In this document: positions 26,623-34,694 of the stretch, piece after piece | Layout: each line of letters starts with the position of its first letter | Position numbering within the stretch: position 1 is the stretch's first letter | From: Chitinophaga cymbidii | GTDB lineage: Bacteria; Bacteroidota; Bacteroidia; Chitinophagales; Chitinophagaceae | Reading direction: 5' to 3' | Length of the DNA stretch: 64,000 bases | Assembly: GCF_007992715.1 (NCBI RefSeq) | Contig: NZ_BKAU01000006.1 | Location: 248,001-312,000, forward strand | Program-made: the position numbers and the translations under genes | Notes under the pieces: generated by a model | The model's database searches: none | What the model saw: the letters and a program-made list of their open reading frames with translations, nothing else | What the model was told of the DNA's origin: nothing

Positions 26623-29022
26623 ATGCTGCAGAACTACATCAAGATAGCCTGGAGAAATATCCGCAAGAGCCGTTTTTATTCGGCATTGAACATCGCCGGC
26701 CTGGCAACCGGGATCGCTTTTGCCATGCTGATCATGGCGTATGTGTGGAGCGAGCTGCAGGTAAATGCATCGCTCAAAAATGCGGATAACCAGTACGTGC
26801 TGCAAAGCGACTGGAAAGACCCGAATATGGGACCGGCGATCACTTCCGTGGGCGCGCTGCCGCGGGTATTGAAGGAACAGTATCCCACACTGGTGAAAAA
26901 TTACTATCGCTGGGATGGCATCACCTCCAATGTGTCGCTTGGTGACAAGAGTTTCCGGGAAGGGCTGCAGGTAGGGGATAGCACTTTCCTGGAAATGTAC
27001 GGTTTTGCTGTATTGCACGGAAATCCCCGTACCGCGCTGCAGGACCCGTACTCGCTGGTGCTGACCGATGAAAAAGCATTGAAATATTTCGGGAGAACGG
27101 ATGTCACCGGTCAGTCCCTCAACATAGAAAACTTTGCCGGCGACCGCCATGCCTTCATGATCACGGCCGTGATCAAAGTACCCGGCAGGAATTCCGTCAC
27201 CAGCCTGGTAGATCATCGTGATAGCGACGGGTTCTTCCTTTCGCTGGAAGCCCTGCCGTTCTTCGGCCGGAACCTCGATAACTGGACCAACACCAGCATC
27301 CCCGGCTTCCTGGAACTGCAGGACGGCGTAGATGCGGCAGACCTTGAAAAACCGATGGCGGCGTTGCTGAAAACCAACACGGCGGCGCAGATATCGGATA
27401 ACCTGCATCCATACGCCGTTTCGCTGAAAAATTATTACCGCGAGAAAGATAATGGTCTTGTTAACCGCATGCTCTATACCCTGTCCGCCATCGCGCTGTT
27501 CATCCTGCTGATGGCCGTCATCAACTTTGTGAACATGTCCGTCAGCCGCTCTTCTTCGCGTATGAAAGAGATCGGCGTGCGCAAGGTATTGGGCGGATTG
27601 AGAAAGCAGCTCATCTGGCAGTTTCTCACCGAATCCGCGATCCTTGTAACGTTGTCGGCTATACTGGGTTTTGTGGTCTTCCTGTTCGTAAAACCCGTCT
27701 TCAGCCAGATACTGGGAAAACCGATTCCCTCGCCCGCGGAATTTCCGCTCTGGTTCATCGCCTTCCCGTTGGCGCTGATCGTGGTAACCGGGCTGGCGGC
27801 CGGCCTTTATCCCGCCTTCGTACTGTCTTCGCTCAGATCTGTGGATTCCCTGAAAGGAAAGGCCAGCGGCGCGAAAGAGAACGTATGGCTGCGCAAATCG
27901 CTGGTGGCTTTCCAATTTTTCACCGCAGCGGTAGTGCTCACCGGCGCATTCATCATCTCAAAACAGGTACAGCTGTTTTTCAGCAACCAGCTTGGATATA
28001 ACAAGGATTACATCGTTTCCGCGCAGCTGCCGCGGGACTGGACGCCCGAGGGCACGAAGCGCATGGAAACGCTGCGGGACCGGTTTGCCGCGATGCCGGA
28101 ACTGAAAAATGTATCGCTTTCATACGAGATACCGAACGGCAACAACGGCGGAAGCCTCCAGGTCTACCGCGCCTCCGCTGATTCCACCACAGCCACGCCC
28201 TCGCTGATGCTCGCTACTGATGAGTACTATGCGGATACCTACGGTATTGCAATGGCCGCCGGCATGTTCTTTCATGATCCGGGCATGCTCACCGGTCCCG
28301 GGAAAGTGGTGATCAACGAAACGCTCGCACGCACCCTTGGCTGGAAAGTTCCGGCGGACGCGGTAGGGCAGCGGGTACGGATGCATAACAGCGCTTCAGA
28401 TATGGTGGTGGCGGGCGTGACGAAGGATTTTCATTTCAGTTCGATGCAGGAGGCCGTGCAGCCGATGATCTTCCTGCACGTCAGTGCCGCCAATGTTTTC
28501 CGTTATTTTTCTTTCAAGCTGAAAGGCAACGGCATGGCCGCTTTGGAGCGGAAATGGGCGGAAATAATGCCCGGCGCTCCTTTCGAATATACTTTTATGG
28601 ACGACACGCTGGCGCGGATCTATCAAACGGAAATACAGCTGAAGCAGGCCGCGTATACCGCCACCATCCTGGCATTGGTCATTGTGCTGCTGGGCGTAAC
28701 CGGCATGATCTCCCTCAGCATCCGCAAACGCACAAAGGAGATCGGCGTGCGGAAAGTGCTGGGCGCTTCAGTGAGCGGCATCGTGGGGCTTTTTGTGAAG
28801 GAATTCATGGTGGTGATCGCTGTGGCCGGGCTGATCGCCGCGCCGGTGGCTTATGTTGTAATGCAGCGCTGGCTGGCCGATTACGCTTATCGTATTCACA
28901 TCACCGCTGCGCCATTTGTGATCACGATCGTGCTGCTGGCGGTTATTACCACTGTGCTGATCGTACTGCAAACCGTAAAAGCGGCGCTGGCTAATCCCGT
29001 CAACAGTCTGCGAACTGAATAA
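26623..29022 (+). CDS. FtsX/MacB-type ABC transporter permease
   Basis: The 799-residue protein starts 'MLQNYIKIAWRNIRKSRFYSALNIAGLATGIA', the typical opening of Bacteroidota MacB-like permeases. It has a first MacB periplasmic core (about 45-240), three membrane helices about 285-405, a further helix about 430, a second core (about 450-650) and three C-terminal helices (about 680-795). The repeated 'KEIGVRKVLGA/G' motif occurs before each FtsX block. No ATPase gene lies next to it, which is usual for these stand-alone genes. They are thought to work in lipoprotein, peptide or toxic-compound export; the substrate is unknown here. Confidence 0.9.
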   Translation: MLQNYIKIAWRNIRKSRFYSALNIAGLATGIAFAMLIMAYVWSELQVNASLKNADNQYVLQSDWKDPNMGPAITSVGALPRVLKEQYPTLVKNYYRWDGITSNVSLGDKSFREGLQVGDSTFLEMYGFAVLHGNPRTALQDPYSLVLTDEKALKYFGRTDVTGQSLNIENFAGDRHAFMITAVIKVPGRNSVTSLVDHRDSDGFFLSLEALPFFGRNLDNWTNTSIPGFLELQDGVDAADLEKPMAALLKTNTAAQISDNLHPYAVSLKNYYREKDNGLVNRMLYTLSAIALFILLMAVINFVNMSVSRSSSRMKEIGVRKVLGGLRKQLIWQFLTESAILVTLSAILGFVVFLFVKPVFSQILGKPIPSPAEFPLWFIAFPLALIVVTGLAAGLYPAFVLSSLRSVDSLKGKASGAKENVWLRKSLVAFQFFTAAVVLTGAFIISKQVQLFFSNQLGYNKDYIVSAQLPRDWTPEGTKRMETLRDRFAAMPELKNVSLSYEIPNGNNGGSLQVYRASADSTTATPSLMLATDEYYADTYGIAMAAGMFFHDPGMLTGPGKVVINETLARTLGWKVPADAVGQRVRMHNSASDMVVAGVTKDFHFSSMQEAVQPMIFLHVSAANVFRYFSFKLKGNGMAALERKWAEIMPGAPFEYTFMDDTLARIYQTEIQLKQAAYTATILALVIVLLGVTGMISLSIRKRTKEIGVRKVLGASVSGIVGLFVKEFMVVIAVAGLIAAPVAYVVMQRWLADYAYRIHITAAPFVITIVLLAVITTVLIVLQTVKAALANPVNSLRTE

Positions 29023-29038
29023 ACGGCTATTTATTTTG

Positions 29039-29069
29039 TTTTGCCGGTAACTTTTTTCTGTTATCTTTA
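29039..29069 (+). promoter_or_regulatory. Bacteroidota-type promoter TTTTG-N18-TATCTTTA
   Basis: TTTTG (29039-29043) and TATCTTTA (29062-29069) are 18 bases apart and only 6 bases precede the ATG at 29076, predicting an almost leaderless transcript. The same TATCTTTA box occurs before the gene at 36590. Confidence 0.5.
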
Positions 29070-29075
29070 AAGCAT

Positions 29076-30137
29076 ATGGGGAAATTTATTACCGGAATCC
29101 AACAGGTGGGAATTGGTGTAAAGGATGCCTGTGAAGCGAAACATCTCTACAAAGTATTGTTCGGGATGGACGTGCTGATTTTTGAGGATAAGGCGGCAGC
29201 CGCACTGATGACCCGTTACACTGGCACTGAAGTGCACCACAGACACGCAATTCTGTCACTCAACATGGCCGGCGGCGGCGGATTTGAGATATGGCAGTTC
29301 ACCTCCCGTGAACCGGTGAAGCCGGCGATGCTTCCCCGGCTGGGCGACCTTGGCATTTTTGCCGTGAAGATCAAATCCAGAGATGTGCAGGCCGCGCACA
29401 GCTATTTCAGCGGGCTTGACAACGTGAAGCTCTCCGCGATCTACACTTCGCCGGACGACCGTCCGCATTTCTGGCTGACCGATCCTTACGGCAATCACTT
29501 CAACATCGTGGAAGGCGACGAATGGTTCAAAACAGACCGCGGCATCTGCGGTGGCGTGGTGGGCGCGGTGATCGGCGTGAGTGACATGGACAAAGCGCAG
29601 CATTTCTACAAATCCGTGCTCGGCATCGATGAAGTAGTGTACAGCGGCGAAGCGCCCATGCATGATGTGCCGCCGGAAGAACCCGCAGGCGCGCACTGCA
29701 AACGCATCCTGCTGAAAAAACAGGTAGCCAACAAAGGCGCTTTCAGTAAACTGCTCGGCGCCGTGCAGATAGAGCTGATCCAGAACACGGAACTGACGCC
29801 GCAGAAGATATACGACAACCGCTACTGGGGCGATTGCGGCTTTATCCATATCTGCTTTGATGCGCTGGATATGGACAGCCTCAAATCCAATTCCACCAAA
29901 TCAGGCTACTGCTTTACGGTAGACAGCGCCAATTCCTTCGATATGGGAGAGGCCGCAGGCCGTTTCTGCTATGTGGAAGATCCGGACGGAACGCTGATAG
30001 AGCTGGTGGAAACCCATAAAGTACCCGTGCTGAAGAAATTCGGCTGGTACCTCAACCTGAAGAAAAGAAAGGAAAAAGGCCATAAACGGTTGCCCGACTG
30101 GGTTATCGGGATGATGGCGCTGAATAAAATACGTTAG
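29076..30137 (+). CDS. Two-domain VOC (glyoxalase/dioxygenase fold) protein
   Basis: The 353-residue cytoplasmic protein contains two vicinal-oxygen-chelate modules: one from residue 1 to about 150 ('GIQQVGIGVKDACEAKHLYKVLFGMDV', 'WLTDPYGNHFNIVEGDEW') and one from about 160 to 325 ('GAVIGVSDMDKAQHFYKSVLGID', 'RFCYVEDPDGTLIELVETH'). His and Glu residues at the usual metal-binding strand positions are present. Members include glyoxalases, dioxygenases and resistance proteins, so the reaction cannot be named. The last 35 bases overlap the convergent acyltransferase gene. Confidence 0.82.
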   Translation: MGKFITGIQQVGIGVKDACEAKHLYKVLFGMDVLIFEDKAAAALMTRYTGTEVHHRHAILSLNMAGGGGFEIWQFTSREPVKPAMLPRLGDLGIFAVKIKSRDVQAAHSYFSGLDNVKLSAIYTSPDDRPHFWLTDPYGNHFNIVEGDEWFKTDRGICGGVVGAVIGVSDMDKAQHFYKSVLGIDEVVYSGEAPMHDVPPEEPAGAHCKRILLKKQVANKGAFSKLLGAVQIELIQNTELTPQKIYDNRYWGDCGFIHICFDALDMDSLKSNSTKSGYCFTVDSANSFDMGEAAGRFCYVEDPDGTLIELVETHKVPVLKKFGWYLNLKKRKEKGHKRLPDWVIGMMALNKIR

Positions 30138-31236
30138 CGAAGGCGCGGCCGTTGACCAAACGGTTCACACAATCCAGCCAGTTCAGCGTAATCCAGGCCA
30201 GGAATGGCATAAAAAGCAGGAAATACCAGTATTCCAGCCATATCATTCCCATTACATTTAACAGGATCCAGTAAAAAGGATAGGTGAGCAACAGCAAGCC
30301 ATACAACACGGAATCGTAAAAAACGGTTCCGTTTGTTTTTTGTACCACGAACCTTTTTACCAGCAGGTAATACGGGATGTGCAGTATCCAGCCCACAAGC
30401 GCAGGCAACAGCAGCAGCACGGCGCCCGCCATGTCCGCAATGCCTCCGGCCATGAGCCCCGGTGGCCGCAGTTTCTCCGCTTCCTCCGGCGTTACCCTCG
30501 CCTGTGCTTCTTTCAGCGAAGCGATCAGCTGGTCGTCGCCGGTTTGCATACGGGTGTGGTTGCTGATAAGCGCCTGCACCAGCTCATCATGACCATCGGA
30601 AGTCAATACGCCCTTTTCCAGTTGTGCGGTCAGCAGGGCATTGAAATGAAGTATTTTTTCACTCATGGAAAGCGTGGCCGGCATATCCTGGTCAGTGATC
30701 TTTTTCCCGAAATGCACGATGATCCTTTTTCCGAAGCGGGAAAAGGAATCGTAGTTGATCCCGACGGGCAGCACCGCACATTTTTCCGCGAGGTGCGGCA
30801 TTTTCCAGGCTTCCAGCGCGATCCTCGCCGTGCCTTTCTTCAGCGGGCGTAACGCCCACCGGTTCTCACACAATCCTTCGGCAAAAATCAGCAGGATACC
30901 GCCCTGCAGCAGCACTTCCTGGCAACGTTCAAATGTGCTGTCGTTCAGCGCCAGGTATTCCTTTCCTTCGCTCAGCCGGTAAATAGGTATCATGCGGAGC
31001 GCCGTGAGTATTTTGCGGACCACCGGTTTCCGGAACGCATCGCCGCGCGCCAGGAAATGCACGGGCTGCTCAAACAGGCTGCCGAGCAGGATCGCGTCGA
31101 AGAAGGAATTGGGATGGTTGCAGGCCAGTATCAATGGCCCTTTATGCTGCAAAAGCGATCTGTCGCTGAAGGTGACCTGCCTGCAGAATATCCGCAAGGC
31201 GAGCCTGGACAATATTTTTACGAACGGGTACAGCAC
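30103..31236 (-). CDS. Lysophospholipid / glycerol-3-phosphate acyltransferase (PlsC-like)
   Basis: The 377-residue membrane protein has the catalytic acyltransferase block 'ACNHPNSFFDAI' (His...Asp; five residues between them, as in many Bacteroidota members), 'IPIYRL', and 'LLIFAEGLCENRWALRPLKKG' for glycerol-phosphate binding. A C-terminal pair of long hydrophobic regions (about 258-285 and 300-345) anchors it. It likely transfers an acyl group to a lyso-lipid. It follows the SDR gene by 37 bases on the same strand, perhaps forming a lipid-modifying unit. Confidence 0.87.
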   Translation of the reverse strand: MLYPFVKILSRLALRIFCRQVTFSDRSLLQHKGPLILACNHPNSFFDAILLGSLFEQPVHFLARGDAFRKPVVRKILTALRMIPIYRLSEGKEYLALNDSTFERCQEVLLQGGILLIFAEGLCENRWALRPLKKGTARIALEAWKMPHLAEKCAVLPVGINYDSFSRFGKRIIVHFGKKITDQDMPATLSMSEKILHFNALLTAQLEKGVLTSDGHDELVQALISNHTRMQTGDDQLIASLKEAQARVTPEEAEKLRPPGLMAGGIADMAGAVLLLLPALVGWILHIPYYLLVKRFVVQKTNGTVFYDSVLYGLLLLTYPFYWILLNVMGMIWLEYWYFLLFMPFLAWITLNWLDCVNRLVNGRAFANVFYSAPSSR

Positions 31237-31273
31237 GGATAGTTTCGGTTTTTACAGATTAAATATATCCTTT

Positions 31274-32077
31274 TTATTCATCTTTCAGCCCTGCATTTCG
31301 CGCAATCCGGTAATACAACGGAGGGCACCATTTATGCAGCCACCAAAGAATGCGCTCGCTCCGCGCGATCACGAGGTGACGCTTATGTGTTGCAATGGCC
31401 TTCAGTATGCGGCGGACGCAAACCTCAACAGGAATGCCATGTTGCTGCCCCGCGTCCATTTTGCTGTGCGGCTGGCCTGAAGCAGTAAGGGCGTTCAGGG
31501 AAATGGGCGTTTGAATGCGGCCGGGGCTCACGATCGTGGCATGAAAACCGGGAATGGTATGCTCTACCTGCAAGGTTTCGAAATATCCCTTGATGGCATG
31601 TTTGGCGGCGGCGTACGCGGTGCGTTTGGGAAATCCCATCAGTCCCGCCATGCTGCTGAGTACAGCCACATGCCCGGTTTTGCGGGCGCGGAAATGGGGG
31701 AGCAGTAATTTGGTGAGGGCTACCGGGGTGAAGAAATTGATCTCCATCAGCCGGCGGTCTACTTCCGGCGCGGTGTCTTCCGCGAAAGCGCGCTGGGTAA
31801 CGCCCGCATTATTGATCAGTACATCGATGTGTCCGAAGGTATCAAGGGCCTGCTGCGCAAGCGGGGCAAGGTTTCCCGCATCGGTGAGGTCCGCCGGCAG
31901 CAAAGCGCAGTTGGGTGTGTGCTGCAGGCAGGCGCGTTGAATGTCCTGCAGGGCGTCCCGGTTCCTGGCGGTGAGGATGAGCGACGCCTTTTGTCTTGAA
32001 AGCTGCAATGCCAGTTCTTTGCCTATGCCGGACGACGCGCCGGTGATCCAGACTACTTTATCGGTATAAAAATCCAT
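31274..32077 (-). CDS. Short-chain dehydrogenase/reductase (SDR)
   Basis: The 267-residue classical SDR has the NAD(P)-binding 'TGASSGIGKE' (about 11-20), 'NNAG' (about 88-91), catalytic Ser in 'VLSSMAG' and 'YAAAKHA' with Tyr/Lys about 154/158. The C-terminal 'RILWWLHKWCPPLYYRIARN' is amphipathic and may touch the membrane, as in SDRs acting on lipids. It is followed by the acyltransferase, so a lipid or fatty-acyl carbonyl substrate is a reasonable guess. Confidence 0.9.
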   Translation of the reverse strand: MDFYTDKVVWITGASSGIGKELALQLSRQKASLILTARNRDALQDIQRACLQHTPNCALLPADLTDAGNLAPLAQQALDTFGHIDVLINNAGVTQRAFAEDTAPEVDRRLMEINFFTPVALTKLLLPHFRARKTGHVAVLSSMAGLMGFPKRTAYAAAKHAIKGYFETLQVEHTIPGFHATIVSPGRIQTPISLNALTASGQPHSKMDAGQQHGIPVEVCVRRILKAIATHKRHLVIARSERILWWLHKWCPPLYYRIARNAGLKDE

Positions 32078-32111
32078 GCTTGCGGTATGTAAAACCTCAA
32101 GATAGGAAATT

Positions 32112-32522
32112 TCAGCTTCTCCAGGCGCCCAATATCAACCCGATCAGTGTAAAATACACCGTAATATATCCGCCGTTGATAAGGATATACCGCCAGGAAC
32201 GCCGCTCGAACAAAGCCACCACGGCAAATATCAACCCCGCAAACCCGAAGCCCGTCAGGAAGCCGGCGGTAGCGCCCCATGCCATGTCCGTTTTGTCGTC
32301 CCCCAGGAAGAACGCCAGGTTATAACTCATGATAAGCGCGAACAGGAAGGTGAGCCCGTAGACTTTCAGCGGGTTGATGTTCTTCAGCTCTTCGTCGGAA
32401 AGCCCGTTCTCTGTTTTCCAGGCTTTGTAGAACAGGAGCGGGGAATACCAAAGCGCGCCCAGCGCCAGGTTGGCGATGGCGCAGACCAGCACCGCCCAGT
32501 GGTTGATGTAAAACTGATCCAT
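32112..32522 (-). CDS. DUF1761-family small membrane protein
   Basis: The 136-residue protein has four hydrophobic helices (about 8-28, 52-72, 82-104, 113-132) and the family-like opening 'INHWAVLVCAIANLALGALWYSPLLF'. This fits DUF1761, a family of unknown function common in Bacteroidota. It lies 34 bases before the SDR gene and 60 bases after the AraC gene on the same strand. Confidence 0.8.
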   Translation of the reverse strand: MDQFYINHWAVLVCAIANLALGALWYSPLLFYKAWKTENGLSDEELKNINPLKVYGLTFLFALIMSYNLAFFLGDDKTDMAWGATAGFLTGFGFAGLIFAVVALFERRSWRYILINGGYITVYFTLIGLILGAWRS

Positions 32523-32582
32523 AAGATTATTTTAAGTCAAAATAAATGAACATTCATCCTCTGGTATTGGAAAAAATTTACC

Positions 32583-33437
32583 TCAGGCAACGGGAATATA
32601 GTTCAGCTGACCGTTCTTCATGGCAAGGTATTGCGTTGGGGTAAAACCGGAGAAGTTTTTGAAATCGTTGATGAAATGCGCCTGGTCGTAATAACCGCTT
32701 TCCAGCGCTACCCGCGACCAGCTTACTTTCTGAAGCGCTTCAATTTCCCTGATCGCTTTCTGGAACCGGATCACTTTCAGGAAAGCCTTTGGCGTGAGGC
32801 CCACGTTTTCTCTGAACAGCTGAATGAAATGCTTGTGTGAATAGCCGACCTTGCGGGAAATCTCTTCAATGGTCAGCTGATCGGGCAGCTGCAGGATACG
32901 GGATACGGCAAAGTCGATACACCGGTTAGGCTCCAGCCTGCTGCCGAAGTGCCGCTTCAGGTATTTTTCCACGTATGCGAATTTCTGCGGAACGGCCGGC
33001 AGCGCCAGCAGCTGTTCCCGCAGGTGAAGGATCTCGTTCGTGAGTACCAGGTTCCCGTCCACCACGGTATCGGTCAGCTCGTGCAGGGGCATTTGCACGA
33101 ATGGATAGGCTTTCCCTTTGTGGAAATTGATGATGAACATTTCGCTGTCCCGGCCGGAAGGGATGGTGATGCAATTATTGCGGATGCCGGAGAACCACAC
33201 ATACCGGCAGGCCTGTATTTCTTCTAACGTATCGTTGTCGTAAATGAACTGCGGCGCATCTGCCAGGTCGATGACGATGTTCACCTTTCCATCCGGCAGA
33301 AAGCGGTCTAACGAATGAGTCGGTTGGAAGCCTTTATAGTAAATAAAACTTTCTATGAAGTGACAAAGCGGGGAGGACGGTATGTGCAGATGGAAGATCA
33401 CATAATGATCGTTGGTTGACCAGACGAATATAAGCAA
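32583..33437 (-). CDS. AraC-family transcriptional regulator
   Basis: The frame opens with a TTG at 33437; an in-frame GTG at 33401 gives a product starting 'MIFHLHIPSSPL', more like homologues, so the true start may be there. The N-terminal part (about 15-150) is a cupin-like sensor of the DUF6597 kind ('PLCHFIESFIYYKGF...DRFLPDGKVNIVIDLAD'). The C-terminal part (about 175-275) has two AraC helix-turn-helices ('TIEEISRKVGYSHKHFIQLFRE' region and 'SWSRVALESGYYDQAHFINDFK') and the 'FSGFTPTQYLA' ending. It probably controls the genes just downstream. Confidence 0.88.
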   Translation of the reverse strand: MLIFVWSTNDHYVIFHLHIPSSPLCHFIESFIYYKGFQPTHSLDRFLPDGKVNIVIDLADAPQFIYDNDTLEEIQACRYVWFSGIRNNCITIPSGRDSEMFIINFHKGKAYPFVQMPLHELTDTVVDGNLVLTNEILHLREQLLALPAVPQKFAYVEKYLKRHFGSRLEPNRCIDFAVSRILQLPDQLTIEEISRKVGYSHKHFIQLFRENVGLTPKAFLKVIRFQKAIREIEALQKVSWSRVALESGYYDQAHFINDFKNFSGFTPTQYLAMKNGQLNYIPVA

Positions 33438-33464
33438 TCTCCGGGATTACTGCCTAATCAATTC

Positions 33465-34235
33465 CTATTCGCCGTCCAGGTAAAAATGAAAGCTGTCCCC
33501 CCGCAGCCCAATGCGCATAGCCTCCAGCGAAATGATCTCGCCGGGCGCGATGTTGCCCAGGTTGGCGTTGCAGCCGGTCAGCTCCAGGAAGTACAATTGC
33601 TGGCTTTTCAGCGGCGCTTCCCAGATGATCTTTTCGCCCGGTACCTGTGTAAGGATCTCCTGTACAAGCCCTTCGCGCACTTCACCGGAATCGCGGTACA
33701 GCCCTACGGTGCCGCTTTCCCTGGCTTCGGCCACGATGTATTCGGCGCCGGCGTCCAGCTCCGCTTTCATCAGTTCTATCCATTTGTAAGGCGGGGTGAT
33801 GTGCTCGCGGTCCTTGTCTTTGGAGCCTACTTCGCTCAACACGGTGCCCAGCTTTGCCAGCTTTTCGATGTAGCCGCATTTTTCGGCGTGGGGGATGTCC
33901 AGCGATCCGTCGGATACTTCAATATGGGTGATGCCGTATTCCTTGATCGTGTTTACATAATCATCGAACTGGTTACGTATGAGAAAGGCTTCGAACAGCA
34001 GGCCGCCGAAGAAAACGGGAACGTTATGGGACTGGTATATCTTTATTTTCTCGCCGAGGTTGGGGGTTACATAAGCGGTGCCGAAGGCTAGTTTCACAAA
34101 ATCCACATGCGGCGCCGAGGCGGACAGGAAGTTCTTCGTGTCCTGCAGGCTCAGCCCCTTGTCATTTACCATCGTAAGCCCGTGTTTCCGGGGCTTTTGC
34201 GTGCGTTCCGGTATCTTGTCCAGCGTAAAGTTCAT
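33465..34235 (-). CDS. Phosphosulfolactate synthase-like protein (ComA family)
   Basis: The 256-residue TIM-barrel protein resembles ComA, which joins sulfite to phosphoenolpyruvate to give phosphosulfolactate, the first step of coenzyme M synthesis in methanogens. Matching parts are 'PRKHGLTMVNDKGLSLQD', 'DFVKLAFGTAYV', 'FFGGLLFEAFL', 'IEVSDGSL' and 'DAGAEYIVAEARESG'. Coenzyme M is not expected here. Bacteroidota do make sulfonolipids from cysteate, and sulfolactate could feed that route; this is inference. It is divergent from the ArsR gene, with 93 bases between start codons. Confidence 0.8.
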   Translation of the reverse strand: MNFTLDKIPERTQKPRKHGLTMVNDKGLSLQDTKNFLSASAPHVDFVKLAFGTAYVTPNLGEKIKIYQSHNVPVFFGGLLFEAFLIRNQFDDYVNTIKEYGITHIEVSDGSLDIPHAEKCGYIEKLAKLGTVLSEVGSKDKDREHITPPYKWIELMKAELDAGAEYIVAEARESGTVGLYRDSGEVREGLVQEILTQVPGEKIIWEAPLKSQQLYFLELTGCNANLGNIAPGEIISLEAMRIGLRGDSFHFYLDGE

Positions 34236-34280
34236 GGTCCGTTCTGTTTATTTCCGGGGTAAAGGTATTAAAAAATAATA

Positions 34281-34313
34281 TTTGTGGATTTCTGGTTTTA
34301 TATCGTAATATTG
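34281..34313 (+). promoter_or_regulatory. Putative arsR promoter TTTG-N21-TAATATTG
   Basis: TTTG (34281-34284) and TAATATTG (34306-34313, one mismatch to TAnnTTTG) are 21 bases apart, and the -7 box lies inside the operator-like inverted repeat, 15 bases before the arsR ATG. Repressor binding there would block the polymerase. Confidence 0.45.
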
Positions 34314-34317
34314 CGAT
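34302..34317 (+). promoter_or_regulatory. Candidate ArsR operator, copy 1
   Basis: ATCGTAATATTGCGAT is an inverted repeat, ATCG-n-AATATT-n-CGAT, with only one mismatched pair, 11 bases before arsR. The first 13 bases recur exactly at 34677. Confidence 0.6.
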
Positions 34318-34328
34318 AAATAATTCCG

Positions 34329-34658
34329 ATGGGCATTACCAAATCCGACCTCTTTTCCAAAAAGCAGAACGAGATAGCCGCCATGGCGAAGGCGATCGGT
34401 CATCCTGCGCGTATTGCGATCCTGCAATACCTGGCGAAGACCAACACCTGCATTTGCGGTGACCTGGTGGAGGAACTTGGCCTGGCCCAGGCGACCATAT
34501 CGCAGCATCTGAAAGAGCTGAAAACGGCGGGACTGATACAGGGAAGCATCGAAGGCGCGAGCGTTTGCTATTGTATTCATCCCGGCAATTGGAAGAAGTT
34601 CCGGGAGCAGTTCGCGGGCTTTTTCTCGGATGTGAATATCCAGGGAGGCTGCTGCTAA
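34329..34658 (+). CDS. ArsR-family metalloregulator
   Basis: The 109-residue winged-helix repressor has 'HPARIAILQYLAKTNTCICGDLVEELGLAQATISQHLKELKTAGLI', with the Cys41-x-Cys43 pair in the alpha-3 position that binds As(III) in classical ArsR ('CVCDL'). It ends with a vicinal pair Cys108-Cys109 after two Gly. It should repress this operon until arsenite or a similar soft metal binds. The next two genes (DUF6428 and ArsC) support an arsenic role. The operator-like sequence overlaps its promoter. Confidence 0.92.
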   Translation: MGITKSDLFSKKQNEIAAMAKAIGHPARIAILQYLAKTNTCICGDLVEELGLAQATISQHLKELKTAGLIQGSIEGASVCYCIHPGNWKKFREQFAGFFSDVNIQGGCC

Positions 34659-34676
34659 AATTTTTTGCTTTCAATC

Positions 34677-34692
34677 ATCGTAATATTGCAAT
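34677..34692 (+). promoter_or_regulatory. Candidate ArsR operator, copy 2
   Basis: ATCGTAATATTGCAAT differs from copy 1 at one base and is followed by the same ATAAAT run. It ends two bases before the ATG of the DUF6428 gene, so it lies inside the operon between arsR and its partner. Confidence 0.55.
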
Positions 34693-34694
34693 AA

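Noticed and set aside
26533-27915. A 460-codon minus-strand ORF opposite the permease start.
   Set aside because: Overlaps the clearly coding FtsX/MacB gene and has low-sense Gln/Arg/His-rich sequence.
32549-32560. ATGAACATTCAT upstream of the DUF1761 gene as an operator.
   Set aside because: A 5-base-arm inverted repeat in AT-rich DNA with no second copy; it does not match the LacI operator pair.
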